Assembly (NCBI GenBank): GCA_002441345.1
Contig: DJVU01000041.1
Coordinates: 1-30,908, forward strand
Source of the DNA: Bacteroidales bacterium UBA6248
Lineage (GTDB): Bacteria > Bacteroidota > Bacteroidia > Bacteroidales > Lentimicrobiaceae
Direction of reading: 5' to 3'
DNA: 30,908 bases
Positions within the stretch are counted from its first letter, which is position 1, and every line of letters starts with the position of its first letter. A program made the position numbers and the translations under genes. The notes below the pieces were generated by a model, which was not told the DNA's origin, did not search any database, and saw nothing but the letters and a program-made list of their open reading frames with translations. Below are positions 15,182 to 24,510 of this stretch, in pieces.

Positions 15182-15294
15182 AACAACACAGCTGTGAACA
15201 CCGTGGCAATCAGGAATCCGGAAGCCAGTAAACGGAACCGTGAAAACCCGGGATACCGGCCGATTTACACACAACACCAAAACACTGAAGTTTC

Positions 15295-18200
15295 TTGGAG
15301 CGCACAATAAAGACCTTTTTACGACTTTTTGCACTGCTTTTTATTGTATCCGTTGCATGGGGCATACCGGTGTCGCCTGAGCTAAGCGGGCAATACCAGT
15401 CTGTGCCCGGTCTGGCCCCACCCCCTGACACTACCAAACCGGGAGGGCAATTGCCTTATCCCCTGCCATCGACTCCTCCGGGAACCTTTCCGGAGCCTCA
15501 TGACAAGAATAAACTCTTTCTGGGATCCCCTTCCAATATAACGGAAGAAATTATTTATGACCCGGAAACCAATACCTACAGCATTCAGCAGAAAGCAGGC
15601 AATGTGCCGCTAACGGCTCCGGCAGAGCTGAATTTTAACGAATACAGCGACCTCGACCTCAACCGTTCATTGCGCAACTACTGGCGTGAGAAAGCCGTTT
15701 CCCCCTCGGGCGCCTCGCGCACCGGTATCATACCGCAGATTCACATCGGCGGCGAGGTGTTCGACCGTATTTTCGGCGGAAACACCATTGACATACGCCC
15801 TCAGGGATCGGCAGAAGTAACCTTCGGTATACGCTCCAACCGGCGCGATGACCCCGCGCTCGACATCCGGCAGCGCCGGACCACCAACTTCGATTTCCAG
15901 CAGCGCATTCAGATGAGCGTTATGGCCAAAATCGGCGATAAAATCGAATTTAACACCAACTACAACACCGAAGCTACCTTCGATTTCGAGAACAAACTTA
16001 AACTCAAATACGAAGGCAAGGAAGATGAAATCATCAAACTGATTGAAGCCGGAGATGTTACGTTTCCGCTCAACAGCACCCTGATAACCGGAAGCCAGAG
16101 CCTTTTCGGACTCAAAACCCAGATGCAGTTCGGCCGGGCAACCGTTACCGGCGTATTTTCGCAACAAAAAAGCGAAACCTCAACCATTACCGTGCAGGGA
16201 GGAGCACAAACCACCAAGTTCAATGTGAGAGCCCTCGACTATGAAGACAACAAGCACTTCTTCCTGGCTCAGTATTTTGCCGATAACTACGATAAGGCCC
16301 TCAGCGAGCTGCCCATTGTGAACTCTAACATCAACATCACAAAGATTGAAGTCTGGGTAACCAACATCGGCCCTGCCGTTACCGACAACCGCAACCTGGT
16401 TGCTCTTATGGATCTCGGGGAACGCAATCCATACAACACCGGCATCAGCCCGAGACCCGGCGCATCGTATCCCGGCAATTACTCCAACAACCTGCTTACC
16501 CGGTTCGATTCCACGCAAATCCGCAACATCAACCGCGTAACCGAATACCTTACGGGATCGCCGTTCGGATACAGCTCCGGACTCGATTTTGAAAAAGTTG
16601 AAAATGCCAGAAAACTTAATTCCGGTGAATACACCTTCAACTCCAAACTGGGATTTATCTCACTCAACAGCACCCTGAATCCCGACCAGGTTCTGGCAGT
16701 AGCCTACCAGTACACGGTGATCGGTCAGGACAGTGTGTATCAGGTGGGAGAGTTCTCCGATCAGGGAATCTCTTCGCCAAAAACCCTTATGGTCAAATTG
16801 CTGAAAAGTACCGCTCTCAATACCAGGATTCCAATGTGGAAGCTGATGATGAAGAATGTGTATAACATCGGTGCCTTCCAGCTAAACCGGGAAGATTTCA
16901 TCCTTAATATTCTTTACAGCGGTAATGAAAATACCGTTCCTACCGGCTACTTCACCGAAGGACCCGAGGGCGTGAAGGGGGTCCCGCTGATCCGTATTTT
17001 TAATTTCGACAACCTCGACCCGCAACTGAATCCGCCGCACGACGGACTGTTCGACTTTATCGACAATGCTGCCCGGCAGGGAGGTACCATTCAGGCTTCC
17101 AGCGGACGTGTATTTTTCACAGTCCGGGAGCCCTTCGGAAGCTACCTGCGCGACAAGCTTAACAACAAACAGCTGGCCGACAAGTACTGCTACGACTCCT
17201 TGTATACCCTTACCAAAAGCGGAGCACAGCAATATCCCGACAAAAACAGGTATATTCTTGAAGGACAGTATAAATCCTCATCGGGATCGGAAATATCGCT
17301 CAACGCCCTGAACGTACCACAGGGATCGGTACGCGTAACTGCCGGAGGTATTCCACTCACCGAAAATGTCGACTATACGGTTGACTATACCCTGGGTCGG
17401 GTAAAAATTATCAACGAAGGTATCCTGAACTCGGGAACCCCGGTAAGCATTTCGCTGGAGAACAATGCCACCTTTAATCTGCAAACGCAGACGATGATGG
17501 GTATGCACGTTGATTATAAAGTGAACAACGACCTTATAATCGGTGCCACCCTGCTCAACCTGCATGAGCGTCCGCTTACGCAGAAGACAAACTTCGGACA
17601 GGAGCCCATCTCTAACACTATGTGGGGAATGGACTTCAACTATCAGACCGAGTCGATGGCACTTACCAAACTTATCGACAAGCTGCCGTTTTACAGCACC
17701 AAGACCATTTCACGCATTCAGTTTAACGGTGAATTTGCCCATTTTATTCCCGGACATTCCCGGGCGGTTGGCAAGACAGGTACATCCTACATTGATGACT
17801 TTGAAGGTGCCAAGTCGACCATTGACCTTAAAAATGTCGGAACCTGGTTTCTGGCAAGCACACCCCAGGGGCAGACAACGCGTGATATGTTCCCGGAGGC
17901 TGCTCAGGGAACCGGCCTGGCATACGGTTTCAACCGTGCCAGACTGGCATGGTACACTATAGATCCGCTCTTTTACGACCGCAACAGCAACCTTAGACCC
18001 AAAAATGTATCGAAGGATGAGCTTTCGCGCAACTCCGTCAGGCTTGTCCGTGAAAGCGAGGTATTCCCCAATGCGGATCCGCCTAACGGCCAGCCGATGA
18101 ATCTGCCGGTGCTTAACCTGGCATACTTCCCCGAAGAGCGCGGACCATATAACTACGACGTACTGCCAACGGGGCTTTCCCGAGGTCTTGCCGAAGACGG

Positions 18201-21200
18201 TAACCTTCTGTTCCCCCGCACTCGCTGGGGAGGTATTATGCGAAAGATCGAATCTACCGACTTTGAAGCCGCCAATGTGGAGTACATCGAGTTCTGGCTA
18301 ATGGATCCTTTCTCCGAAGATTCAGTTCATTCAGGCGGTGACCTGTATTTTAACCTTGGCGACATCTCGGAAGACATTCTTCGCGACGGCCGGAAGAGTT
18401 ACGAAAACGGACTGCCGGTTTCAGCGGAGGTGAAAAATGTGGATACAACCATCTGGGGAAGGGTTCCCACCCTCCAGGCTCTGGTAAACGCTTTTGACAA
18501 CGATATTGCCGCACGGCCGTTCCAGGATGTGGGATACGACGGGCTTGGCGATGATGATGAACGCAGCTTCTTCGGAGAAACATACCTTCAGCCGATTGCC
18601 AATCTTTACGGAACCTCTTCAGAAGCCTATGCCCTGGCCTTTGAAGATCCATCGGGCGACAATTACCACTTCTTCCGCGGAAGCGATTACGATAATGACC
18701 CCGTATACAGCAGCGTAATCGAACGGTATAAACGGTATAACGGCGTGGAAGGCAACTCTCCGGCTACCGAACAGTCGAACGAACAGTTCCAGACCCAGGC
18801 AACCACACTTCCCAACGTAGAGGACATCAACCGCGACAATACCCTGAATGAGCAGGAGCGCTACTTCCAGTACCGCGTACGGCTAAACCCGGACCGGATG
18901 AATGTGGGCGAAAATTACATCACCGACGTATTTCTGGCCGGCGATATTCCGCTAGAAAACGGAAAACGCGGAAACGTAAAATGGTATCAGTTTAAAATCC
19001 CCGTGCAGAGTCCCGACCAGGTTGTCGGAAACATCCAGGACTTCAAGAGTATACGTTTTATGCGTATGTTCCTGAAGAATTTTGACAAGCCGGTTGTTCT
19101 TCGTTTTGCAACCCTTGAACTCGTGAGGGGAGAATGGAGAAAATACTACAGTAACCTGCTGTCACCGGGCGAGTACATTCCGAATCCCGCACAAAGCGAA
19201 ACATCCTTCGACATTTCAACCGTCAGCATCGAGGAAAACGGCAGCAGATTGCCCATACCTTACGTATTGCCTCCCGACATCGAGCGTGAGATAAACGTTG
19301 GAACCACCAACTATCAGAGGCTGAACGAACAGGCTATGGTGCTGAAGGTTTGTAATCTCCTCGACGGCGATGCAAGGGGAACCTATAAAACGACAGACTT
19401 TGACTTCAGACAGTACAAAAAACTGAAAATGTACATCCATGCCGAGAAGTCAATCGATAACCAGGAGCTGGCAAAAGGCGACCTTACGGTATTTATCAGA
19501 ATGGGTTCCGACTTCACGGAAAATTACTATGAATATGAGATTCCGGTAGAGTTTACCCCCTGGTACACTACAGCAGCCAACCCGGGGATGATATGGCCCG
19601 ACAATAACCGTCTCGACATTGAACTCGAGCAGCTGGTTGAAGCCAAGCAGCAGCGAAACAATGCCATGGGACAACCCGGGAGCATGATCACCGTTATGAC
19701 ACCGTATGAGGTATTCGACGGCGACAACCGCATTACTGTTGTGGGTATGCCGAGCCTGAGCGACGTAAAGGCGTTTATGATCGGGGTGAGGAACCCTAAA
19801 AAGCGGCACATCACCGACAACGACGACGGTGAAGCCAAGTGTGCCGAGATCTGGGTAAACGAATTAAGGCTCACCGACTTCGATGAAAAATCGGGGTTTG
19901 CTGCCACAGCCAGAATAGCCGCCAACCTAGCCGACCTCGGAAACATCGTGCTGTCGGGAAGCTACTCCACGGCCGGATTCGGAAGCATTGAAAAGAAGGT
20001 AAACGAACGCCAGCAGGAAGCCATCGGACAATTTGATGTGGCTACCAATATTCAGATTGGCAAATTCTTCCCTGAAAAGGCGGGAATCAAGATCCCGATG
20101 CACGTGGATTATTCCGAAATGCGTATGACTCCGAAGTACGATCCGCTGGATCCGGATGTTCTGATGAGCGAGGTGATGACCGACCTGGCGCGAGTGGAAA
20201 AAGACTCGGTTCGCAACAAAGTGCAGGATGTAACACGGCGTACCAATGTTAACTTCATTAATATGCGTAAAGACAAAGTCGGCGCTCCCGGGAAACCGCA
20301 AATCTGGGACATCGAAAACTTTGACTTTACGTATGCCTATTCCGAGATTTTCCATCGCAACATCGACATAGAATACGACAGCCGCAAACAAATCCGCGGC
20401 GGCATAGGATACAATTTCCTGTCTAATCCTAAACCGGTCAGACCATTTCAGAATGTGAAGATCCTGCAGAAAAAGTCGCTGGCTATTTTCAAAGACTTTA
20501 ACTTCTTCTACATGCCGAAGATGTTCGGATTCCGCACCGACATGAACAGGCAGTATAACGAGCGCCTGCTCCGCAACAAGAGCGATGCACTTATCATTAT
20601 GGAACCCACATTCACGAAGACCTGGGACTGGAACCGGCTTTATGATTTGAAATACGACATTACCCAATCGCTGAAACTGGAATATCAGGCGAATGCTAAT
20701 GCATACATTGATGAACCTCCCGGACAGATCAACCGCACGGCAGATGATTATCAGGCTAAGCGCGACTCCATCTGGGATGAGATCATGAACTTCGGAAGTA
20801 TGAACAGGTTCACCCAGAATATGAATGTGAACTACAATCTGCCGATCAACAAAATTCCTATCCTGAACTGGATCACGGTAAACACCCGTTATGCCAGTAC
20901 GTTCCGCTGGGAAGCCTCTCCCCGCTCGATTCAGGACAAGATGGGCAACAGCATTGAAAACTCCAATACCCTGAGTGTGAATGGTAGTGCCCGCATGACC
21001 AACCTATATAATAAATGGGATTTCCTGCGAAAGCTCAATCAGCAGGGTCGTGGTCAGTCGCCAAACCGGCCGGGAATGCCTCCGGGACGATCGGCTCCGC
21101 AGAATCAGCCTAAAGAGCCCGATCAGCAGGCTGCAGGTGCCGATTCAACGCAGAAGAAATCGCCGCAGATTGCCAAAGTCCTGGGTATCGGACTTGTAAA

Positions 21201-22545
21201 AATGATTATCGGGGTAAAAGACATTCAGGTTTCGTATTCCGAGTCGAACGGAACCCTGCTTCCGGGCTTTATGCCTAAACCCGACATCCTGGGTAACCGC
21301 CTGGGCGATATGGCTCCCGGACTGGGATTTGCATTCGGAAGTCAGTATGATATCCGGGAAACTGCAGTGAGAAATCAGTGGTTAACTACCGACACCCTCC
21401 TCAACAGTGCATACATCACCCGGAATACCAAGAACCTGAACATACGGGTTACCTATGAGCCGTTCCCGGAATTCAGGGTAGAAGTAATTGCAGAAAAGAA
21501 AGAATCGTTTGGATATCAGGAGTATTTCAAAGCCAACAATAACGGAGAGTTCACCTCTTCTTCACCACAGGACAGAGGATCGTACAGTCTTACTTTCCTG
21601 GCGCTGAAGACCATCTTCAAGAAAGACGGAGAAGAAAACATCAACGAGGTATTTGAAACATTCAAGGCAAACCGAAGGGTTATCGCTCACCGGCTTGGTG
21701 CTCAGAATCCCAATTCATATGCGGGTCCGGATGCAGGGCTGTTCCCGGTCGGTTACGGCGCCGAATCCCAGGATGTGATCATCCCCGCCTTTATTGCTGC
21801 CTATACCGGTCGCGATGCATCGAAAGTTGCTCTGTCACCATTCCCGGCCCTGCCAATGCCAAACTGGAGATTTACCTACTCGGGGCTTTCCAAGCTCCCT
21901 GCTTTCAAGAACTTCCTGAAAAACCTGACCATATCCCACGGATACACATCTACGTATTCGGTCGCAAGCTTCATCTCCAACATCGAATACGCGGAGCAAA
22001 ACGGATTTCAATCGGCCTTCGATTTCAACTTCAACTTCATCTCAAAATACCAGATCGACGGAATCGTGATAACGGAACAGTTCAGTCCGCTCATAAATTT
22101 TGACATGACCTGGAACAACAGCCTGCTGTCGAGATTTGAAATCAAGAAATCGAGAAACCTGGCACTAAGCTTTGTCAACAACCAGGTAACGGAGATTGCA
22201 GGAAGTGAGTTTATCATCGGTGTCGGATATCGCTTCAAGGATGTGAAGCTGAACGTTTCCAGCGGGGGTCGCAGGCAACAGCTCAAGAGCGATCTGAATG
22301 TGAAGCTTGACCTCTCCGTAAGAGACAACAAAACGGTTCTAAGGCGTTTGGACGAAGAGATTAACCAGATATCGACCGGTAACCGTATGGTATCGATCAA
22401 CTCATCGGCCGATTATGTGATAAACCAGCGCTTTAACGTGCGTTTGTTTTTCGACAAAATCATTACCAATCCGTTTGTATCATCGCAGTTCCCCAACTCA
22501 ACAACCACTGCCGGGGTTAGCCTGCGATTTACACTGGCTCAGTAA
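15295..22545 (+). CDS. sprA: Type IX secretion system outer membrane translocon SprA (Sov)
   Basis: A 2416-residue protein, close to the length of Flavobacterium SprA, the giant beta-barrel pore through which T9SS substrates cross the outer membrane. A signal peptide (FLRLFALLFIVSVAWGIPV) precedes a proline-rich stretch (~39-66). Recognised SprA blocks include FGGNTIDIRPQGSAEVTFG (~159), NFDFQQRIQMSVMAKIGDKI, YIDDFEGAKSTIDLKN (~831) and the terminal strand GVSLRFTLAQ. A Pro/Gln-rich hydrophilic insert lies at ~1915-1957. There is no ATG start: an in-frame TGA at 15286 bounds the frame, and TTG at 15295 is the best initiation codon. An AUA at 15307, preceded by GGAG and followed by a textbook signal peptide, is the alternative. 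The gene sits between ruvA and gcvH. The secreted proteins at both ends of the window would be its cargo. Confidence 0.95.
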   Translation: MERTIKTFLRLFALLFIVSVAWGIPVSPELSGQYQSVPGLAPPPDTTKPGGQLPYPLPSTPPGTFPEPHDKNKLFLGSPSNITEEIIYDPETNTYSIQQKAGNVPLTAPAELNFNEYSDLDLNRSLRNYWREKAVSPSGASRTGIIPQIHIGGEVFDRIFGGNTIDIRPQGSAEVTFGIRSNRRDDPALDIRQRRTTNFDFQQRIQMSVMAKIGDKIEFNTNYNTEATFDFENKLKLKYEGKEDEIIKLIEAGDVTFPLNSTLITGSQSLFGLKTQMQFGRATVTGVFSQQKSETSTITVQGGAQTTKFNVRALDYEDNKHFFLAQYFADNYDKALSELPIVNSNINITKIEVWVTNIGPAVTDNRNLVALMDLGERNPYNTGISPRPGASYPGNYSNNLLTRFDSTQIRNINRVTEYLTGSPFGYSSGLDFEKVENARKLNSGEYTFNSKLGFISLNSTLNPDQVLAVAYQYTVIGQDSVYQVGEFSDQGISSPKTLMVKLLKSTALNTRIPMWKLMMKNVYNIGAFQLNREDFILNILYSGNENTVPTGYFTEGPEGVKGVPLIRIFNFDNLDPQLNPPHDGLFDFIDNAARQGGTIQASSGRVFFTVREPFGSYLRDKLNNKQLADKYCYDSLYTLTKSGAQQYPDKNRYILEGQYKSSSGSEISLNALNVPQGSVRVTAGGIPLTENVDYTVDYTLGRVKIINEGILNSGTPVSISLENNATFNLQTQTMMGMHVDYKVNNDLIIGATLLNLHERPLTQKTNFGQEPISNTMWGMDFNYQTESMALTKLIDKLPFYSTKTISRIQFNGEFAHFIPGHSRAVGKTGTSYIDDFEGAKSTIDLKNVGTWFLASTPQGQTTRDMFPEAAQGTGLAYGFNRARLAWYTIDPLFYDRNSNLRPKNVSKDELSRNSVRLVRESEVFPNADPPNGQPMNLPVLNLAYFPEERGPYNYDVLPTGLSRGLAEDGNLLFPRTRWGGIMRKIESTDFEAANVEYIEFWLMDPFSEDSVHSGGDLYFNLGDISEDILRDGRKSYENGLPVSAEVKNVDTTIWGRVPTLQALVNAFDNDIAARPFQDVGYDGLGDDDERSFFGETYLQPIANLYGTSSEAYALAFEDPSGDNYHFFRGSDYDNDPVYSSVIERYKRYNGVEGNSPATEQSNEQFQTQATTLPNVEDINRDNTLNEQERYFQYRVRLNPDRMNVGENYITDVFLAGDIPLENGKRGNVKWYQFKIPVQSPDQVVGNIQDFKSIRFMRMFLKNFDKPVVLRFATLELVRGEWRKYYSNLLSPGEYIPNPAQSETSFDISTVSIEENGSRLPIPYVLPPDIEREINVGTTNYQRLNEQAMVLKVCNLLDGDARGTYKTTDFDFRQYKKLKMYIHAEKSIDNQELAKGDLTVFIRMGSDFTENYYEYEIPVEFTPWYTTAANPGMIWPDNNRLDIELEQLVEAKQQRNNAMGQPGSMITVMTPYEVFDGDNRITVVGMPSLSDVKAFMIGVRNPKKRHITDNDDGEAKCAEIWVNELRLTDFDEKSGFAATARIAANLADLGNIVLSGSYSTAGFGSIEKKVNERQQEAIGQFDVATNIQIGKFFPEKAGIKIPMHVDYSEMRMTPKYDPLDPDVLMSEVMTDLARVEKDSVRNKVQDVTRRTNVNFINMRKDKVGAPGKPQIWDIENFDFTYAYSEIFHRNIDIEYDSRKQIRGGIGYNFLSNPKPVRPFQNVKILQKKSLAIFKDFNFFYMPKMFGFRTDMNRQYNERLLRNKSDALIIMEPTFTKTWDWNRLYDLKYDITQSLKLEYQANANAYIDEPPGQINRTADDYQAKRDSIWDEIMNFGSMNRFTQNMNVNYNLPINKIPILNWITVNTRYASTFRWEASPRSIQDKMGNSIENSNTLSVNGSARMTNLYNKWDFLRKLNQQGRGQSPNRPGMPPGRSAPQNQPKEPDQQAAGADSTQKKSPQIAKVLGIGLVKMIIGVKDIQVSYSESNGTLLPGFMPKPDILGNRLGDMAPGLGFAFGSQYDIRETAVRNQWLTTDTLLNSAYITRNTKNLNIRVTYEPFPEFRVEVIAEKKESFGYQEYFKANNNGEFTSSSPQDRGSYSLTFLALKTIFKKDGEENINEVFETFKANRRVIAHRLGAQNPNSYAGPDAGLFPVGYGAESQDVIIPAFIAAYTGRDASKVALSPFPALPMPNWRFTYSGLSKLPAFKNFLKNLTISHGYTSTYSVASFISNIEYAEQNGFQSAFDFNFNFISKYQIDGIVITEQFSPLINFDMTWNNSLLSRFEIKKSRNLALSFVNNQVTEIAGSEFIIGVGYRFKDVKLNVSSGGRRQQLKSDLNVKLDLSVRDNKTVLRRLDEEINQISTGNRMVSINSSADYVINQRFNVRLFFDKIITNPFVSSQFPNSTTTAGVSLRFTLAQ

Positions 22546-22844
22546 GTCTTTCTTTGGCTGCTGTCCGTTTATTTACCGGCAATCTGAACGGTTGGTACGG
22601 GAGCCTGAAAAACCTGGATTCATGAAGGATTCAGGCCTTCCGGATGAGAATGTCTTATTTGGACTCAGTATTCTTTTGTTTTCCCACCGTTTCTATACCC
22701 TGAATGTATTTCCAGGATATCGGAAACCTTGCCGGAATGCAGGCAGAAACCTGCCGTTTCCGTATATTCCGAAGCAACGGAAAAGTTGAAAATGTACGAA
22801 AGGATAATATCTCCTGAATTATTATGAATTCCAAACTGTTTCCG
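22546..22844 (+). other. Non-coding spacer between sprA and gcvH with two hairpins
   Basis: No gene is supported here. Two inverted repeats are visible: GCCTGAA / TTCAGGC (22603-22609 and 22630-22636), and a nested pair made of CGGAAAC / GTTTCCG (22721-22727, 22756-22762) enclosing GCAGG / CCTGC (22739-22743, 22750-22754). Neither is followed by a T-run, so they are not standard terminators. They may be mRNA 3'-end structures of sprA. Confidence 0.35.
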
Positions 22845-22852
22845 TAACTTTG
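22845..22852 (+). promoter_or_regulatory. Candidate -7 box of the gcvH promoter
   Basis: TAACTTTG matches TAnnTTTG exactly, 34 bases before the gcvH ATG, in an AT-rich region. The -33 element is weak (TTAT about 19 bases upstream). It would let gcvH and the following genes be expressed independently of sprA. Confidence 0.5.
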
Positions 22853-22886
22853 GCAACTCGCAACTTCCACTAAAAAATTATATATC

Positions 22887-23267
22887 ATGAACATTCCCAG
22901 CAATTTAAAGTACACAAAGGAACACGAATGGATTAAGGTCGAAGGCGACATTGCCGTTATCGGTGTTACTGAATTTGCACAAGGTGAACTTGGCGACATA
23001 GTATTTGTTGAGGTTGAGACCGTTGGTGAGACCCTGGAGCAGGGAGAGACCTTTGGAACCATTGAAGCCGTAAAGACCGTCAGCGATCTTTATCTTCCGG
23101 TATCCGGAGAAGTTGCTGAATTTAACGAAGCACTAAACGGAACGCCCGAACTTATCAACAAAGACCCTTACGGAGACGGATGGATCATTAAATTAAAGAT
23201 CAGCGATCCTGCACAGCTTGACCAATTGCTTGGTGCAGAAGCTTATGCAGCAGAAATAGGAGCCTGA
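22887..23267 (+). CDS. gcvH: Glycine cleavage system H protein
   Basis: A 126-residue lipoyl carrier. The conserved start NLKYTKEHEWIKVEG, GVTEFAQGELGDIVFVE and the lipoylation hairpin FGTIEAVKTVSDLYLPVSGEV, with Lys63 as the lipoyl-lysine, are all present, as is the end block NKDPYGDGWIIKLKI. H protein shuttles the aminomethyl group between the P, T and L proteins of the glycine cleavage complex; it can also serve as a lipoyl donor. None of the partner genes is in the window. Its place after sprA and before a VanZ-like gene is a neighbourhood I recall from other Bacteroidetes. Confidence 0.97.
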   Translation: MNIPSNLKYTKEHEWIKVEGDIAVIGVTEFAQGELGDIVFVEVETVGETLEQGETFGTIEAVKTVSDLYLPVSGEVAEFNEALNGTPELINKDPYGDGWIIKLKISDPAQLDQLLGAEAYAAEIGA

Positions 23268-23294
23268 TCCCTAATTATTATCCGGGAATAGCTG

Positions 23295-23711
23295 ATGCTG
23301 CGTTTCATTTTAAATTTTTTGCCATCCGCTGTCTGGACGGCACTGATCCTGTTGCTGACGCTGTTACCGGGAAATTTTATTCCTGTTCCCAGGGGATTCT
23401 GGTTGCTGTATAGCCCGGATAAACTTGCACATCTTGGATTGTTTGCCGTTCTTGGCTTTCTGATTATGTCAGGTATGGTAAAACAATTTCCGGGCATCAG
23501 CAGACGTTCTTATTATGCAACGGCAATGGCTGCAGGTATGCTTGTAGCAGTTGCTACAGAAATGCTGCAGGCAGTGCTGCCGACAGGACGTGACGGTAAC
23601 CTGTATGACGGGATTGCAGACGTTGCAGGAATAGTGGCAGGATGTATTCTTTTTTCGTTGTTTTATAAGAAAAAACGAAAAAAAGTACTCGCAAGAGAAA
23701 AAATTAACTAA
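23295..23711 (+). CDS. VanZ-like small integral membrane protein
   Basis: A 138-residue protein with about four membrane helices. VanZ-family features are the YSPDKLAHLGLFAVLGFLI segment with the conserved D-K-x-x-H in the second helix, ATEMLQAVLPTGRDGNLYD, and the ADVAGIVAG final helix with a basic tail (KKKRKK). The family is named after a teicoplanin-resistance protein, but most members, including those in Bacteroidetes, have no proven function. It starts 27 bp after gcvH and 59 bp before tonB, so the three genes are probably one transcript. I infer no antibiotic-resistance role here. Confidence 0.88.
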   Translation: MLRFILNFLPSAVWTALILLLTLLPGNFIPVPRGFWLLYSPDKLAHLGLFAVLGFLIMSGMVKQFPGISRRSYYATAMAAGMLVAVATEMLQAVLPTGRDGNLYDGIADVAGIVAGCILFSLFYKKKRKKVLAREKIN

Positions 23712-23770
23712 TTTAGCACTCTGCCCGGCAAGGGTTGGGTTGTTGATGTAACTAATTATCAGTTAAACAT

Positions 23771-24457
23771 ATGGAAGCAAAAAAGTCCCCGAAAGCTGAT
23801 CTCGAGAAAAAGAGGACGTTCTTTGTTCAGATCGGGCTCATCATTGCTCTTGCTGCCATCCTGGTTGCTTTTGAATGGAAAACATACGACAAAAAGCAGC
23901 TGGATCTTTCAGGCCGTGAAGCCGTTCAGGTAGAAGAGGAAATGGTTGAGATCACCCAGCAAAACAAACCTCCGCCTCCTCCTGCACCTCCCCCACCAAC
24001 AACTACCCTGATCAACATCGTTCAGGATGACGTAGATGTTGACGATGATATTACAATTGATGCAGAAGCCAACCAGCTTACCGAAATTCCTGCCTACGTT
24101 CCTCCGGCAGTTTCTGAAGAAGAGGAAGTTGCTGAAGCGGAAATTTTCATGGTTGTTGAAGATTCACCAACTTTTCCCGGAGGCGATGAAGCACGAATCC
24201 GGTTCCTGCAGGAAAATATCAAATACCCGCAGATGGCCCGTGAAAGCAGCATTCAGGGTACTGTTTACGTTACGTTCGTTGTAGAACGCGACGGATCCGT
24301 TACCGATGTCAGAGTACTCCGCGGTATAGGCGGCGGTTGCGACGAAGAAGCAGTCCGCGTTATTAAAGCCATGCCCAAATGGATACCCGGTAAACAGCGC
24401 GGAAAACCCGTACGCGTTCAGTTCAACATGCCTATCAAATTTACCCTCGCAGGTTAA
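23771..24457 (+). CDS. Energy transducer TonB-family protein
   Basis: A 228-residue protein with a short basic cytoplasmic N-terminus, one membrane helix (about 17-34), a proline-rich segment (KPPPPPAPPPPTTT, 66-79), a long acidic periplasmic spacer and a C-terminal TonB domain (about 134-228). That domain has the Bacteroidetes form: PTFPGGDEARIRFLQENIKYP, IQGTVYVTFVVERDGSVTDV, GCDEEAVRVIKAMPKWIPGK and the final strand VQFNMPIKFTL. It transmits proton-motive energy from ExbB/ExbD to outer membrane receptors. exbB and exbD are not in the window. Last gene of its transcript, closed by a strong terminator. Confidence 0.94.
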   Translation: MEAKKSPKADLEKKRTFFVQIGLIIALAAILVAFEWKTYDKKQLDLSGREAVQVEEEMVEITQQNKPPPPPAPPPPTTTLINIVQDDVDVDDDITIDAEANQLTEIPAYVPPAVSEEEEVAEAEIFMVVEDSPTFPGGDEARIRFLQENIKYPQMARESSIQGTVYVTFVVERDGSVTDVRVLRGIGGGCDEEAVRVIKAMPKWIPGKQRGKPVRVQFNMPIKFTLAG

Positions 24458-24476
24458 TCAGGCAACAAAACATTCT

Positions 24477-24510
24477 AACGGCTGTTCTTCACGGACAGCC
24501 GTTTTTTTTT
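24477..24510 (+). terminator. Rho-independent terminator of the gcvH-vanZ-tonB transcript
   Basis: A perfect 9-bp stem (AACGGCTGT at 24477-24485 with ACAGCCGTT at 24495-24503, 9-nt loop) runs into nine T residues, 20 bp after the tonB stop. Confidence 0.95.

Noticed and set aside
22603..22886. Glycine riboswitch before gcvH
   Set aside because: I could not find the conserved glycine aptamer core; the hairpins present are simple inverted repeats.
23295..23711. Glycopeptide resistance gene (VanZ)
   Set aside because: Only the broad VanZ-like family is supported; no other van genes are nearby and the context is gcvH/tonB housekeeping.
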